DNA of 64,000 nucleotides from Bacilliculturomica massiliensis (GCF_900605495.1 NZ_LR027603.1:124001-188000); one strand, 5' to 3'; shown: positions 31,900 through 41,723, numbered from the stretch's first letter. Program-made: numbers and translations. Notes: generated by a model not told the origin, from the sequence alone.

Positions 31900-33783
31900 T
31901 TGAACTATTTATCTCTCATCCAGCTCCTGGGCGGGGTCGGGATGTTTCTCTACGGCATGAACCTTCTGGGTGCTTCTCTGGAACGTCTGGCCGGCGCGGG
32001 TCTTGAGCAGACGCTGGAACGTCTGACCAACAGCCGGCTGAAAGGAGTCCTTCTCGGCACGGCCGTCACAGCGGTGATCCAGAGTTCCACGGCCACCGGG
32101 GTGATGATCATCGGCTTTCTCAACGCCGGCATCATGAAGCTGGTCCAGGCGGTCTCCGTGGTCATGGGCGCCAACATCGGCACTACGATCACAGCGCAGA
32201 TCCTTCGTCTGGGCGACGTTTCTTCCGATAACATTTTACTGTCTCTTCTCAAACCGTCCTCCTTCTCACCCATATGCGTAGCTGTGGGCGCGGCCCTGCT
32301 GCTCCTTGCCAAGCGTCACCGCACGAAGGACAAGGCCTCGATCCTCATCGGATTCGGCATCCTGTTCATGGGTATCACGCTGATGGAGAGCACGATGGCT
32401 CCGCTGAAGGAATCCGCGGAATTCCGCAGTATTTTTTATATGTTTGAAAATCCCCTTCTGGGCGTGCTGCTGGGCATTGTGGTGACTGTGCTCCTTCAGA
32501 GTTCGTCCGCCTCGGTGGGCGTTCTGCAGGCTCTGTCCTCCACCGGCACGATCACATGGGCCATGGCTATGCCCATAGTCATCGGGCAGAACGTAGGAAA
32601 ATGCGCCAGTCTCATTCTCGCCAGCATCGGCAGTAAAAAGCGGGCAAAACGCGCCGTCTGCATCGACGTTATGATGAACAGCATCAGCGCCGTTCTTTTT
32701 CTCGTCGTCCTTTACGCCTACCAGCATTTCATCGGTTTCTCCTTCTGGGATGCGGCCGTCACCCGGGGAAATATCGCCGATTTCCACACGCTGTTCAATC
32801 TGCTCATGTGCCTGGGGATGTTCCCCTTCGTCAACGTGCTCATCCGCCTGTCGGAACGCCTGATCCGCGACAATCAGCCTTCCCGTATCGAACAGGAACT
32901 GCGCATGCTGGACGACATGTTTCTGAAAACGCCGTCTCTTGCTCTGGGGCAGTGCAAAAAAGCGATCCTGAGCATGGGCGAGACCGTCGACGAAAACTTT
33001 GCTCTGGCTTCTGAGCTTTTGAAAAAATACGATGACAACAAGATGGAACTGCTCCAGGAAAACGAGCGCTTTCTGGACCGTTCGGAAACCGTTCTGGGCG
33101 ATTATCTGGTGAAGATCGGGGAACACAACCCCACGCCGGCCGACAACCGTCTGGCCGCCGAGATCCTCCATACGCTGGGTGATCTGGAGCGGATCGGCGA
33201 CTACTGCGTCAACCTTGCGGAGGCGGCGGAGATGAACGCGGCCCAGAACGTCTCTTTCTCCTACACCGCCAACCGGGAGCTGGAGTACATGACGCGGGCC
33301 GTCTCGAATATCATCAACACCACCATGGACGCTTACCGCAGTCAGGATGTCAACACCGCTTTCCGGGTGGAACCCATGGAGCAGACCATCGATATTCTGG
33401 TGGAGACGCTGAAATCCAAGCATATCGAACGGCTGCAGAAGGGGGTCTGCACCACAAAAAGCGGCATCTCCTTTGTGGAGCTGCTCACCGATATGGAACG
33501 GATCTCCGACCACTGCTCCAACATTGCCGTTCACCTGACCCAGCGTCTGACTCCGGCGGAAAGCTTCGACACCCACGAGCACCTGCGCAAAATGCACGAG
33601 AGCGTCAGCGACGAGTATCAGGCGCTCTGCCGCTATTACGAATCGATCTACTATGAGCCTGTGAAAAACGGGACCTTCGACAATATCTCCAGTCTGCCTT
33701 CCGCATCCGAATGGAAAGGTCCGGCCTTCATTTCCGGCGGGGAAGGCGGCTTTGCCGCTGCCTCCCCGGCTGCGGGAGAATGA
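31900..33783 (+). CDS. Na/Pi cotransporter family protein (NptA-PhoU fusion type)
   Basis: A 627-aa protein with TTG start 31900 behind AGGAG. Residues 1-310 are membrane helices holding the two inverted QSSTA-type repeats of the family (AVIQSSTATGVMIIGFLNAG and VLLQSSSASVGVLQALSSTG). Residues about 330-590 form a cytosolic helical PhoU-like pair with the E-x-x-R-I-G-D-Y motif (LGDLERIGDYCVN, LTDMERISDHCSN). It imports phosphate with sodium or helps control phosphate uptake. The upstream gap has a TATAAT at about 31757. Confidence 0.93.
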   Translation: MNYLSLIQLLGGVGMFLYGMNLLGASLERLAGAGLEQTLERLTNSRLKGVLLGTAVTAVIQSSTATGVMIIGFLNAGIMKLVQAVSVVMGANIGTTITAQILRLGDVSSDNILLSLLKPSSFSPICVAVGAALLLLAKRHRTKDKASILIGFGILFMGITLMESTMAPLKESAEFRSIFYMFENPLLGVLLGIVVTVLLQSSSASVGVLQALSSTGTITWAMAMPIVIGQNVGKCASLILASIGSKKRAKRAVCIDVMMNSISAVLFLVVLYAYQHFIGFSFWDAAVTRGNIADFHTLFNLLMCLGMFPFVNVLIRLSERLIRDNQPSRIEQELRMLDDMFLKTPSLALGQCKKAILSMGETVDENFALASELLKKYDDNKMELLQENERFLDRSETVLGDYLVKIGEHNPTPADNRLAAEILHTLGDLERIGDYCVNLAEAAEMNAAQNVSFSYTANRELEYMTRAVSNIINTTMDAYRSQDVNTAFRVEPMEQTIDILVETLKSKHIERLQKGVCTTKSGISFVELLTDMERISDHCSNIAVHLTQRLTPAESFDTHEHLRKMHESVSDEYQALCRYYESIYYEPVKNGTFDNISSLPSASEWKGPAFISGGEGGFAAASPAAGE

Positions 33784-33836
33784 ACAGCCGGACAGTTTCG
33801 ATCTGTTTTCGTGCTGTTTCCGGTCCCTTACGGACC

Positions 33837-34535
33837 TCAGGCAGCCTGCCGGTCCGACCGCTTCAGACGGCGTTCAAACAGATTGACTCCCTTTGAAGTA
33901 AAGAAAGTCAGAAGAAAATAGATGACCGCCGCTATATAGTAGGTGGGAAGAGGCTGATAGGTCTGCATCTGGACCGCGTTTCTGCAGTACATGATGTCCG
34001 CCACGCCCAGATATTGGATGATGGCTGTTTCCTTGATCATGGACACAAATTCATTTCCGATGGCCGGCAGGATATTTTTTATCGCCTGAGGCATGATGAT
34101 CAGACGCATGGCCATCCAGTGCCCCATGCCCAGACTTCTGGACGCTTCCATCTGACCTTTTTCCACCGCCTGGATGCCCGCCCGGATGATCTCCGAGACA
34201 TAGGCCCCGCTGTTCAGCGCCAGAGCGGCCAGACATGGGATAAATTCATCCATGCTCACTCCCCAGAGCGAAAATTTCGGAAAGGTCATGAACTGTGTCA
34301 GCTGCAGATAAAAGATCCAGAGCTGTACGATCAGCGGCGTCCCCCGGAATACGTCCACATACGCGGTAGCTATGTAATTGAGCGCTTTGATGCGGGAGAG
34401 TCTCATCAGAGCGGCGATACAGCCTGCTATAACGCCCAGTATCACCGCGCTTACAGACAGCACCACTGTCATCCGCGTTCCCTTCAGAAAATACGGCCAA
34501 TAGTTGACCGTTAGATCCAAAATATCTGTCAGCAA
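33837..34535 (-). CDS. Amino-acid ABC transporter permease (His/Glu/Gln type)
   Basis: A 232-aa inner-membrane subunit with about five helices and the EAA loop EASRSLGMGHWMAMRLIIMP near residue 150. It belongs to the HisM/GlnP family. TTG 34535 (ILLTDIL context) is preferred, with AACGAGG upstream; the longer frame to 34637 would run inside the binding-protein gene. It starts 19 bp after the stop of the binding protein, forming one operon. The usual third gene, an ATPase, is not found on either side. Confidence 0.88.
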   Translation of the reverse strand: MLTDILDLTVNYWPYFLKGTRMTVVLSVSAVILGVIAGCIAALMRLSRIKALNYIATAYVDVFRGTPLIVQLWIFYLQLTQFMTFPKFSLWGVSMDEFIPCLAALALNSGAYVSEIIRAGIQAVEKGQMEASRSLGMGHWMAMRLIIMPQAIKNILPAIGNEFVSMIKETAIIQYLGVADIMYCRNAVQMQTYQPLPTYYIAAVIYFLLTFFTSKGVNLFERRLKRSDRQAA

Positions 34536-34554
34536 AATATAACCTCGTTTCCTG

Positions 34555-35355
34555 TTACTCCGTCTTAGACGCGTTCTCTTTCTCGATCTGACCTGCCAGC
34601 GCCTGCGCATCGGCCATGAGTCCATCGATGGTCCCATCCTCTTTCAGCTCCGCAAGCACCGCGTTTACCTTATCGCAGAGTTCCTGATCATCCTGCTGGA
34701 AGGCGATGGCCACATCCGCATTTTCGTAGTCGATCTGGATCGGCGCCGCCATCAGATCGTCGTTTGCCTGTATGTATATCTGGGCCACGTCGTCGTCGGC
34801 GATCATCGCGTCCAGCTTCCCGGCTTTGAGCATCATGATCATATCCGGAAACTGCTGGATCGCCGTAGCGGTCTCGCCTGCATACTCCTCTGCCAGCGTC
34901 TGCTGCACCGTTCCGCTCTGTCCGGCCACTTTCTTGCCTTCCAGATCTTTCAGTCCAGTGTACTGGTCCGCATCCGCGGCTTTGATGATAACGGTCTGCT
35001 CTCTGGTATTGTAATTATCCGAAAAGAGGACTTTACGCTTGGGGTCCACTGTCAGCCCCGCGATCACCATGTCGAACTTTCCCTCCGCCAGACCGCCCAG
35101 CAGTCCGTCAAAACTCATGTTCTTCAGCTCCATCTTCATGCCCAGCTTTTCGGCTATGATCTTGGCCAGCTCGATATCAGCGCCTACGATGGTCTCATTT
35201 CCCTCCGCGTCCAACTGAATAAACTCATACGGCGGGTAATCCGCGGAGGTCCCCACGGTCAGCGTTTCTTCCGTTCCGCCGCAGCCGGCGAAGCTCAGCG
35301 CCATTGCCAGCGCCAGACTAAGAGCCAATCCCTTTTTCCAGATTCCTGTCATCAT
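34555..35355 (-). CDS. Amino-acid ABC transporter substrate-binding lipoprotein
   Basis: A 266-aa receptor of SBP family 3. It has a lipoprotein signal with lipobox LSFAGCGG (Cys near residue 25), then TLTVGTSADYPPYEFIQLDA, VGADIELAKIIAEKLGM and DMVIAGLTVDPKRKVLFSDN, typical of polar amino acid binding. ATG 35355 is chosen because GAGGGA precedes it; the 49 extra residues upstream in frame look untranslated. It is followed by its permease. Confidence 0.92.
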   Translation of the reverse strand: MMTGIWKKGLALSLALAMALSFAGCGGTEETLTVGTSADYPPYEFIQLDAEGNETIVGADIELAKIIAEKLGMKMELKNMSFDGLLGGLAEGKFDMVIAGLTVDPKRKVLFSDNYNTREQTVIIKAADADQYTGLKDLEGKKVAGQSGTVQQTLAEEYAGETATAIQQFPDMIMMLKAGKLDAMIADDDVAQIYIQANDDLMAAPIQIDYENADVAIAFQQDDQELCDKVNAVLAELKEDGTIDGLMADAQALAGQIEKENASKTE

Positions 35356-35599
35356 TTTCGTTTCCCTCTTTCTTTCATTTCGCGAAACGCCCCGTCCGCC
35401 CTTGTCTCTCACAGGTTCCCGGCCGCCGGCGCCTTTCAGGATATCTATTTCCCGAAATTTAATACAAGAAGAACTATAGCATGCATAATTATTCATTGTC
35501 AAGAGATTTTATAAATAAATCATCGTTTTTTATTCACAAAATTTACGAAAATGTGACTAAATATTCATTTTCCCCGCCGGCTTTCCGGCGGTCCGGCCT

Positions 35600-35998
35600 T
35601 CAGCCGTTCCAGCTCTGCCTCATTTTCTGTGCAATATAGAATATAGGGCCGCAAAGGAGGAACCATAAGAAGGAAAACAGCAGGCAGACCTGACCCAGGA
35701 CCTGAAAACGAAACATGGAGTAGTCCCAGACGTTCCAGCCCAGCCACAGATTCACCACGCAGCCCACGATGAATTCCACTCCGGTGATGATCCCGGCGCC
35801 GGCCAGACACCGCAGCCACAGCGGACGGTCTCCCATACGCGTCTGGATCCCGTAGAGCAGCAGAAAGACGAATCCGCCTGTGAGCGCCATCGTCCAGTGG
35901 GTATAGCCCCGAAAGCTCACTTCGATCACGCTGTAGCCGACGGCTCCTATAAAAAACAGTATGATTTTTTTCTGAAACGGACTCAGTTCATTCTCCAA
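35600..35998 (-). CDS. Putative CmpB-type (ABC transporter type IV) membrane protein
   Basis: A 132-aa protein with four helices. The pattern GAVGYSVIEVSFRGYTHWTM and VEFIVGCVVNLWLGWNVWDY matches the small CmpB-like 'ABC-transporter type IV' membrane family. TTG 35998 is decisive: GGAGG ends 7 nt before it, whereas the ATGs at 36052 and 36013 have no site. No partner gene is adjacent and the function is unknown. Confidence 0.72.
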   Translation of the reverse strand: MENELSPFQKKIILFFIGAVGYSVIEVSFRGYTHWTMALTGGFVFLLLYGIQTRMGDRPLWLRCLAGAGIITGVEFIVGCVVNLWLGWNVWDYSMFRFQVLGQVCLLFSFLWFLLCGPIFYIAQKMRQSWNG

Positions 35999-36238
35999 AT
36001 CCTTTCCTCCCATCTCTGCATTTCGTATAAGCAGCCCCATCAAGCCGCCCACGCTGCTATAGTATTTGAGAATAAAGTCGGATTTACGCTCTGAAAAATC
36101 TGGGTGACAGCCATATCGTTCAAGAAATGGTCCGGTCTTTATGTTAGAATAACCACAGATCAGCTATTTACGGATCCTATGCGCCCCAGACCATGCGCGG
36201 ATTTCACCATTGGAAAAATTCAAAAGGAGATTTAAAAT

Positions 36239-37114
36239 ATGCCCCAGGAACAGGAACAGCGCCACGTCTGTTACGACAGCGACCTGAATATCGAAGCCTA
36301 CAATCTGAGCGGGATCGTCCAGAAATTTCCCAATCATTTTCACGAGTATTACGTGATCGGCTTTATTGAGGGCGGACGCCGCCATCTCTGGTGCAGGGAT
36401 CAGGAATACGATCTTTCACGGGGCGATCTGATCCTGTTCAATCCCAGGGACACGCACCGATGCGCTCCGATCAGCGGAGAGATCCTTGACTACAGGGCGG
36501 TAAACATTCCGCAGGACGCCATGGACCGGGCCGTCCGCGATATCGCAGGCAGCCAATATACCGCCAGGTTTACACAGCCGGTGGTATTTCAGAGCGAGAT
36601 CACTCAGTCCCTGGCCGCCCTTTACAACAGTATCGTGGACCAGGCGCCGCGTCTTGAAAAAGAAGAGGCCTTTTATCTTCTGCTGGAGCAGATCCTGACG
36701 GAATACAGCCGCCCCTGCGGCGAGGCGGAAAAGGACGCGCCCGACGGAAAGATCAGTATGATCTGCGACTATCTTGAGACCCATTACGACGAAAACGTGG
36801 CGCTTTCCGATCTGGCGGAGATGGCGGAGCTCAGCCGTTCCTGGCTGCTCCATCTCTTCACGCGGCAGACCGGCGTTTCTCCCTACCGCTATCTGCAGTC
36901 CCTGCGGGTACAAAAGGCGAAGGAGCTTCTGGAGCAAGGCGTTGCGCCTGTAGATGCCGCAGCCGCAGCCGGTTTTTCGGACCAGAGCCACTTCAGCCGG
37001 TTTTTTAAAGACTTTATCGGCCTCACGCCGAAACAATATCAGCGGATCTTCACGGCTTCCGGCCGACTTTCCGACGAGCCGGCGCCCATCCGCCACACAG
37101 GAGGAGCGTTATGA
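36239..37114 (+). CDS. AraC-family regulator with cupin sensor domain
   Basis: A 291-aa protein. Residues 1-150 form an AraC-type cupin (FPNHFHEYYVIGFIEGGRRH, DLILFNPRDTHRC). Residues about 175-275 hold the two HTHs (NVALSDLAEMAELSRSWLLH; VAPVDAAAAAGFSDQSHFSR; FKDFIGLTPKQYQ). AAAAGGAG precedes ATG 36239. The stop overlaps the start of the EamA gene (ATGA), so it most likely controls that exporter, sensing a small ligand in the cupin. Confidence 0.92.
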   Translation: MPQEQEQRHVCYDSDLNIEAYNLSGIVQKFPNHFHEYYVIGFIEGGRRHLWCRDQEYDLSRGDLILFNPRDTHRCAPISGEILDYRAVNIPQDAMDRAVRDIAGSQYTARFTQPVVFQSEITQSLAALYNSIVDQAPRLEKEEAFYLLLEQILTEYSRPCGEAEKDAPDGKISMICDYLETHYDENVALSDLAEMAELSRSWLLHLFTRQTGVSPYRYLQSLRVQKAKELLEQGVAPVDAAAAAGFSDQSHFSRFFKDFIGLTPKQYQRIFTASGRLSDEPAPIRHTGGAL

Positions 37115-38064
37115 CAGACCATATCTCATCGCAGCATCCGGCGGCCAGAGGCCATCTCGCCGCCTTTGTGACCATATTTATATGGGGCACCACCTTTATC
37201 TCCACCAAGGTGCTGCTCACAGACTTTGAACCGCTGGAGATACTATTTTTTCGCTTTCTGATCGGATATGGGGCTCTCTGGATCGCCGCTCCCAGGCTCC
37301 TCAGAATGCAGGACAAAAAACAGGAGCTGTGGTTCATGGCGGCGGGCCTGTGCGGCGTGACGCTGTACTATCTGCTGGAAAACTTCGCTTTGACATTTAC
37401 GCTGGCGGCAAATGTAGGAGTCATCATCTCTATCGCTCCCTTTTTCACCGCTCTGTGCGACTGGTTGTTTCTGAAAGGCAGGCGGCCGGACCTGCGGTTT
37501 CTGACCGGCTTTGTGCTGGCTATGGCCGGCGTATGCCTCATCAGCTTCCGCAGCGGCGGCGCTGTGGAACTGAACCCCGCCGGCGACGTTCTGGCTGTGA
37601 CCGCCGCCGTCATCTGAGCGGTGTACGGTACGCTGACCAAAAAAATAAGCGCCTTTGGCTACAACACGATCCAGTCCACCCGGCGCATGTTTTTTTACGG
37701 TCTGCTGTTCATGATCCCGGCGCTGCCGCTGTTTTCTTTCCGGCTGGGCCTGGAACGGCTGACAAATATGACAAACCTGCTGAACATCCTGTTCCTCGGT
37801 CTGGGGGCGTCGGCCCTGTGCTTCGTCACCTGGAATCTGGCTGTCCGCATTCTGGGCCCGGTGAAGACCAGCGCCTACATATACATGGTCCCTGTGGTCA
37901 CCGTGACCACCTCCGTGCTCATTCTGCACGAAGCGATCACCTGGACGGCGGCGCTGGGCATCGTTCTCACGCTGGCCGGACTCCTGCTTTCGGAGGGAAG
38001 GCTCCCGTTGTCCCGGAAAAAAGACTGCCCGGCCTCCGTTCCGTGCCCGCCCGGATCTGAATAG
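37111..38064 (+). pseudogene. EamA (DMT) permease interrupted by in-frame TGA
   Basis: Two open stretches (37111-37614 and 37618-38064) are in the same frame and together give a normal EamA permease of 317 codons with ten helices. They are divided by one TGA at 37615-37617. The flanks read VLAVTAAVI[13 protein letters not shown]. In EamA repeats this position is usually Trp (A-A-x-x-W-A-x-Y), so a TGG to TGA change is the simplest reading. No SECIS-like hairpin follows. It may be a recent nonsense mutation, a sequencing error, or read through at low level. GGAGGAG precedes the start, coupled to the AraC gene. Confidence 0.85.
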
Positions 38065-38145
38065 CCAAAACACAGCTGCCGCTGCGGACAGAGGACGGCA
38101 GCCGGAAAAAACGCCGCAAAACAAAGTAAAACGGAGGACGATAAA

Positions 38146-38568
38146 ATGGATCTCACCAATATGAAATGTGTAATAGTAATAGACGATACACTGTCTGCAG
38201 GCATCATCGCCAACACCGCGGCGATCCTGGGAGCCACGCTGGGAAGACAGGCGCCCGGGCTGATCGGCCCGGATATCCCCGATGGGGACGGCAGCATCCA
38301 TACCGGTATCGTGGCGTATCCCGTGCCGGTCCTGAAAGGGGACGGAGAGCTGCTGAGTGCTCTGCGCAAAAAACTCTGCGATCCGGACTACCGGGAACTG
38401 GTCGCCGTGGATTTCACGGAAACAGCCCAACAGTGTCTCCATTATGAGGATTACACCGAAAAAATGGCGGCGTCAAAGGGCGAAGAGCTGCGTTACCTTG
38501 GGATCGGGCTCTGCGGAAATAAAAAGCTCGTCAACAAGCTGACAGGAAGTCTGCCACTGTTGCGATAA
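38146..38568 (+). CDS. DUF2000 family protein
   Basis: A 140-aa cytosolic protein. KCVIVIDDTLSAGIIANTAA and LGATLGRQAPGLIGPDI are typical of DUF2000. Members have a PTH2-like alpha/beta fold and unknown activity. ACGGAGG precedes ATG 38146. It is 81 bp after the broken EamA gene and may be part of the same AraC-controlled unit. It ends before a strong terminator. Confidence 0.85.
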   Translation: MDLTNMKCVIVIDDTLSAGIIANTAAILGATLGRQAPGLIGPDIPDGDGSIHTGIVAYPVPVLKGDGELLSALRKKLCDPDYRELVAVDFTETAQQCLHYEDYTEKMAASKGEELRYLGIGLCGNKKLVNKLTGSLPLLR

Positions 38569-38577
38569 ACACTCATG

Positions 38578-38610
38578 AAAAAACGTCCTCTGACCGGGAG
38601 GACGTTTTTT
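38578..38610. terminator. Bidirectional terminator
   Basis: AAAAAACGTCCTC (38578-38590) pairs perfectly with GAGGACGTTTTTT (38598-38610) around a 7-nt loop. It serves DUF2000 from the left and the TRAP/GlpK operon from the right. Confidence 0.92.
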
Positions 38611-38696
38611 CGTATTTAAATATTTGCCGTTAGGATCCGCTGTCATTTGAAATGCACAGCGGAAACGATTTCCTGCTGAAACGGTCCCCGCCGCCT

Positions 38697-40013
38697 TTAC
38701 ACGAACTTGTCGCCCAGGAAAAGGCGGGGCAGGAAGGTGGCCACCTGCGGAACGTAAGTGGTCAGGATCAAAGTAGGTATGTAGGCGCACACGATGAGGA
38801 TCAGACTGTATTTGATCACCTTGGCCGAGTTGACGCCCGCGATCTTCGAACTGAGATACAGAAACGGCGCCGTAGGCGGCGTAATGTTGCCCATACCCAG
38901 GTTGACGCCGATGATGGCGGAAAACTGGTAGGGGCTCACGCCCAGCTCCCGCATGATGGGCAGGAGCAGCGGCGTACAGAGCATCAGGCCGCAGGTGTCG
39001 TCCATGATCATGCCGATGAACACCAGAAACAGGTTGATCATCAGCAGCACCACGTACTTGTTGCTGGAGATCGCCGTGAACAGTTCCAGTACCACCGTCG
39101 GCACGTTTTCCATAAGCAGGATCTGGCTCAGCACCATGATCAGCGCGCACATGACCATGACCACGCCGGTAGTGGTGGCCGTGGACACGAAGACGGATTT
39201 CAGCTCACGGACAGTGGTTCCCTTGTAGATCAGCACCGCTACGGGAATGGCGTAAAACACTGCTACGCCGGCAGCCTCCGTGGGCGTCATGATACCGCCG
39301 TAGATGCCGCCCAGGATCAGCACGGGCATGAGCAGCGCCGGCGCCGCATGAATGGTCTTTGGACCGGCCTGTTTCATCAGCGCCTGTGCCGAGTGCCACT
39401 GAGCCTCCTGGTTTTTCTCTATATTCGGATCGTTTCTCATCAGAAAATAACTGGTGATGCTCAGCAGAACGATGAGAATGATGCCGGGGATCACAGTGGA
39501 GAGAAAGCAGGCCAGCACGGAGAGATTTCCGCACCAGGCGACTACGATCTGCCCCGCGCTGGGCGGGATCAGCAGCCCCAGCGGCGCGGAACAGCACACG
39601 ATGGCCGCGGCTTTCTCCATAGGGTATTTCTTGTCCCGCATTTTAGGCAGCATGATGGAGCCGATGCAGGACAGCGTGGCGGCGCCGCTGCCGCAGATGG
39701 AGCCGAACACGCCGCAGGTCACCACGGAAATGATGGCCAGACAGCCTTTTATCTTTCCGAAGAACAATTCGATAAAGTCGATCAGCGCGTCTCCGATCTT
39801 ACCCTTTTCCATGACCCCGCCCGCCATGATGAACATGGGGATAGACAGAAGCACTACGCTGGCCAGCTTACCGTACATGGTGGGAAAAAGCCCCAGTGCA
39901 GTATAGCCGAAGGTAAGGGAAAATAATATGATGACGCTGCCGAAGCAAAATACCACCGGCACTCCCAGGACCAGCAGCACTACGAGCAAAACAAAACCCA
40001 GCGCTAAGACCAT
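38697..40013 (-). CDS. TRAP transporter large permease (DctM)
   Basis: A 438-aa integral membrane protein of the DctM family with about 12 helices. It includes VFGSICGSGAATLSCIGSIM and CSAPLGLLIPPSAGQIVVAW in the first half and the mirrored PTEAAGVAVFYAIPVAVLIY segment. GGGAGGTGAG precedes ATG 40013, and its start overlaps the DctQ stop by 10 bases. Together with DctP and DctQ it imports an organic acid or polyol-type ligand by an ion gradient. It is the last gene of the GlpK-like operon. Confidence 0.94.
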   Translation of the reverse strand: MVLALGFVLLVVLLVLGVPVVFCFGSVIILFSLTFGYTALGLFPTMYGKLASVVLLSIPMFIMAGGVMEKGKIGDALIDFIELFFGKIKGCLAIISVVTCGVFGSICGSGAATLSCIGSIMLPKMRDKKYPMEKAAAIVCCSAPLGLLIPPSAGQIVVAWCGNLSVLACFLSTVIPGIILIVLLSITSYFLMRNDPNIEKNQEAQWHSAQALMKQAGPKTIHAAPALLMPVLILGGIYGGIMTPTEAAGVAVFYAIPVAVLIYKGTTVRELKSVFVSTATTTGVVMVMCALIMVLSQILLMENVPTVVLELFTAISSNKYVVLLMINLFLVFIGMIMDDTCGLMLCTPLLLPIMRELGVSPYQFSAIIGVNLGMGNITPPTAPFLYLSSKIAGVNSAKVIKYSLILIVCAYIPTLILTTYVPQVATFLPRLFLGDKFV

Positions 40014-40534
40014 GTCTTCTCACCTCCCGATGTTTCAATTGCGGGCTCCCTGCCCAGCAGTGCGAGGATCAAATGATAGATACTGTAAACCGCCATGAAG
40101 ACGAAGCAGATCGTGAGAGGGATCCGCGACAGGATCATGGGAATGTGCAGGCTGACGGTCTCGCCGCCGATAGCAATACTCCAGCGCAGATAATCCAGCC
40201 CCCACTTGGCCAGCATCAGGGAAGCCCCCGCAGAGACGGCCAGCGAGAGGATCCGCACGATCCTCATCTTTTTTTCAGACTTGACGTAGACGGACAGGAT
40301 ATCCGCCCTGATGTGGCTGTTCTCATAGCTGCCGTACACGCCTCCCAGAAAATAGAGCCACATGGCGATAACGGTGATGATCTCCTCGATCCCATACAGA
40401 TCGCTCTTGAAGACATACCGCAGCACGACGCTTACGACTACCGTTCCGATGGCCGCCACGCTGCAGATGACCAGAATCGCCCGTTCCAGTTTCAGCAGCA
40501 GCCGCCACAGGAAAAAATCTTCTATTCTTTTCAT
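40004..40534 (-). CDS. TRAP transporter small permease (DctQ)
   Basis: A 176-aa protein with four helices (AILVICSVAAIGTVVVSVVL, AMWLYFLGGVYGSYENSHIR, then two more). The HIRADILS-like motif after helix 2 is a mark of DctQ. It is the partner of DctM. The 133-bp gap before it carries an imperfect AGGGCA/TGCCCT hairpin near 40562-40601, which may adjust expression of the membrane subunits against the abundant binding protein. Confidence 0.92.
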   Translation of the reverse strand: MKRIEDFFLWRLLLKLERAILVICSVAAIGTVVVSVVLRYVFKSDLYGIEEIITVIAMWLYFLGGVYGSYENSHIRADILSVYVKSEKKMRIVRILSLAVSAGASLMLAKWGLDYLRWSIAIGGETVSLHIPMILSRIPLTICFVFMAVYSIYHLILALLGREPAIETSGGEKTWS

Positions 40535-40667
40535 GTGCTGCCGTTCCTTTCTTTTGGGAAAAGGGCACTCCGCCGGTATACTTCCGCTGTGAAATGCCCT
40601 CTATCCCTTCATAATTCATCTGCTTCGCGAACCGCGGTCCCGGAGGTCCTGCGGACGCCCGGGATCC

Positions 40668-41723
40668 CTATTCCAGCGTGACGCCGTAGGTCTCGCACAG
40701 GTCGTCGATGATCTCATCTCCCACCAGCTCTCTGCACTGACCCCACACCTCGGAACGGATCCGCGTGCTCAGCGCTTCCAGCTGCTCGTCTGTGGGCTTG
40801 ATGACCGTTACGCCGTAATTGCCCAGATCGATCAGCGCCTGCTCTTCCTGCTGCTGTCTCTCGTCGGCCACTCGCTCTGCCATAGCCAGGAACGTATCGG
40901 TGATGACTGTCTGATAATCCTCCGGCATGCCCTCAAGCAGCGCCTTGTTCATGACAACGGGAATGCACTCGTTAACCGCGCGGCAGTCGATGAAATATTT
41001 GATGACGTCGCGGAAACTCTCCCAGTTCACCAGACCGGAACCGCCGATCCAGCCGTCTGCCACGCCGGACTGAAGGGCCGGGTACAGGTCTGCGTAAGAA
41101 ATGGACGTGGTGCGGTAGCCCATGGCTGGGATCAGCGTCGCGAAGACGTTGTTCGCCGGGATCCGCAGCAGCGTGGGCTTGGATACGGTCCCGTCCGTCA
41201 GGTAGTCGAAATCCTCGGAGGGCAGCGACGCTGATCCGATCCCCATGAAGCCTGCGTTAAAGATCCCCAGCAGGGTGCAGTCGTTTTTCTCATTGATATC
41301 CGACAACAGATCCCACAGATAGGAGCCGGGGAAATAGTCCTCTTTGAACTCTGCAAAGTCCTTGGCCAGATACGGCAGGCTGACCACGGAGGCCCGCTCG
41401 TCATAACTTGGGGAGATAGGCAGGGCCGCAATGTCGATATCGCCGGTCATGACCTGTCCGTACACCACGGTGTAGTCTCCCAGCTGGCAGGAGGGATACA
41501 CGGTAATGTTCACCTTGCCGCCGGTCTTTTCCTTGATCGTGTCCGCTGCGTCCTGCAGGGCCACAGTCTGGTGATTGTCCACCGCGTATTCGCAGGACAG
41601 CCTGAGATTGTAGGTCTTTTCCCCGTCGTCGGATCCTCCGGATCCGCCGCTTCCGCCGCAGCCGGAAAGTCCGAGGGACAGTGTCAGCGCAAGGCTAAGT
41701 GCGATCAATAATTTTTTCTTCAT
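40668..41723 (-). CDS. TRAP transporter substrate-binding lipoprotein (DctP)
   Basis: A 351-aa receptor. The signal ends at lipobox LGLSGCGG (Cys near residue 22) with a Gly/Ser spacer. The DctP core has YAVDNHQTVALQDAADTIKE, VNITVYPSCQLGDY and the ligand-helix region SGVADGWIGGSGLVNWESF. The Arg that anchors carboxylates in DctP is probably in the LLRIPANNVFATLIPAMGYR segment, so a carboxylated ligand is likely. It follows the GlpA-like gene by 54 bp in one operon. Confidence 0.93.
   Translation of the reverse strand: MKKKLLIALSLALTLSLGLSGCGGSGGSGGSDDGEKTYNLRLSCEYAVDNHQTVALQDAADTIKEKTGGKVNITVYPSCQLGDYTVVYGQVMTGDIDIAALPISPSYDERASVVSLPYLAKDFAEFKEDYFPGSYLWDLLSDINEKNDCTLLGIFNAGFMGIGSASLPSEDFDYLTDGTVSKPTLLRIPANNVFATLIPAMGYRTTSISYADLYPALQSGVADGWIGGSGLVNWESFRDVIKYFIDCRAVNECIPVVMNKALLEGMPEDYQTVITDTFLAMAERVADERQQQEEQALIDLGNYGVTVIKPTDEQLEALSTRIRSEVWGQCRELVGDEIIDDLCETYGVTLE

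Noticed and set aside
37615-37617. Selenocysteine at the TGA in the EamA gene
   Set aside because: No stable hairpin follows at SECIS distance, EamA proteins use Trp here, and no Sec-containing member is known to me.
37615-37617. UGA read as Trp throughout this organism
   Set aside because: Many genes in the window end cleanly in TGA at their family-normal length, for example the hybrid kinase and cobT.
38652-39926. A long plus-strand frame (424 codons) opposite dctM
   Set aside because: Asp/His/Gln-rich shadow sequence; dctM has helices and family segments.
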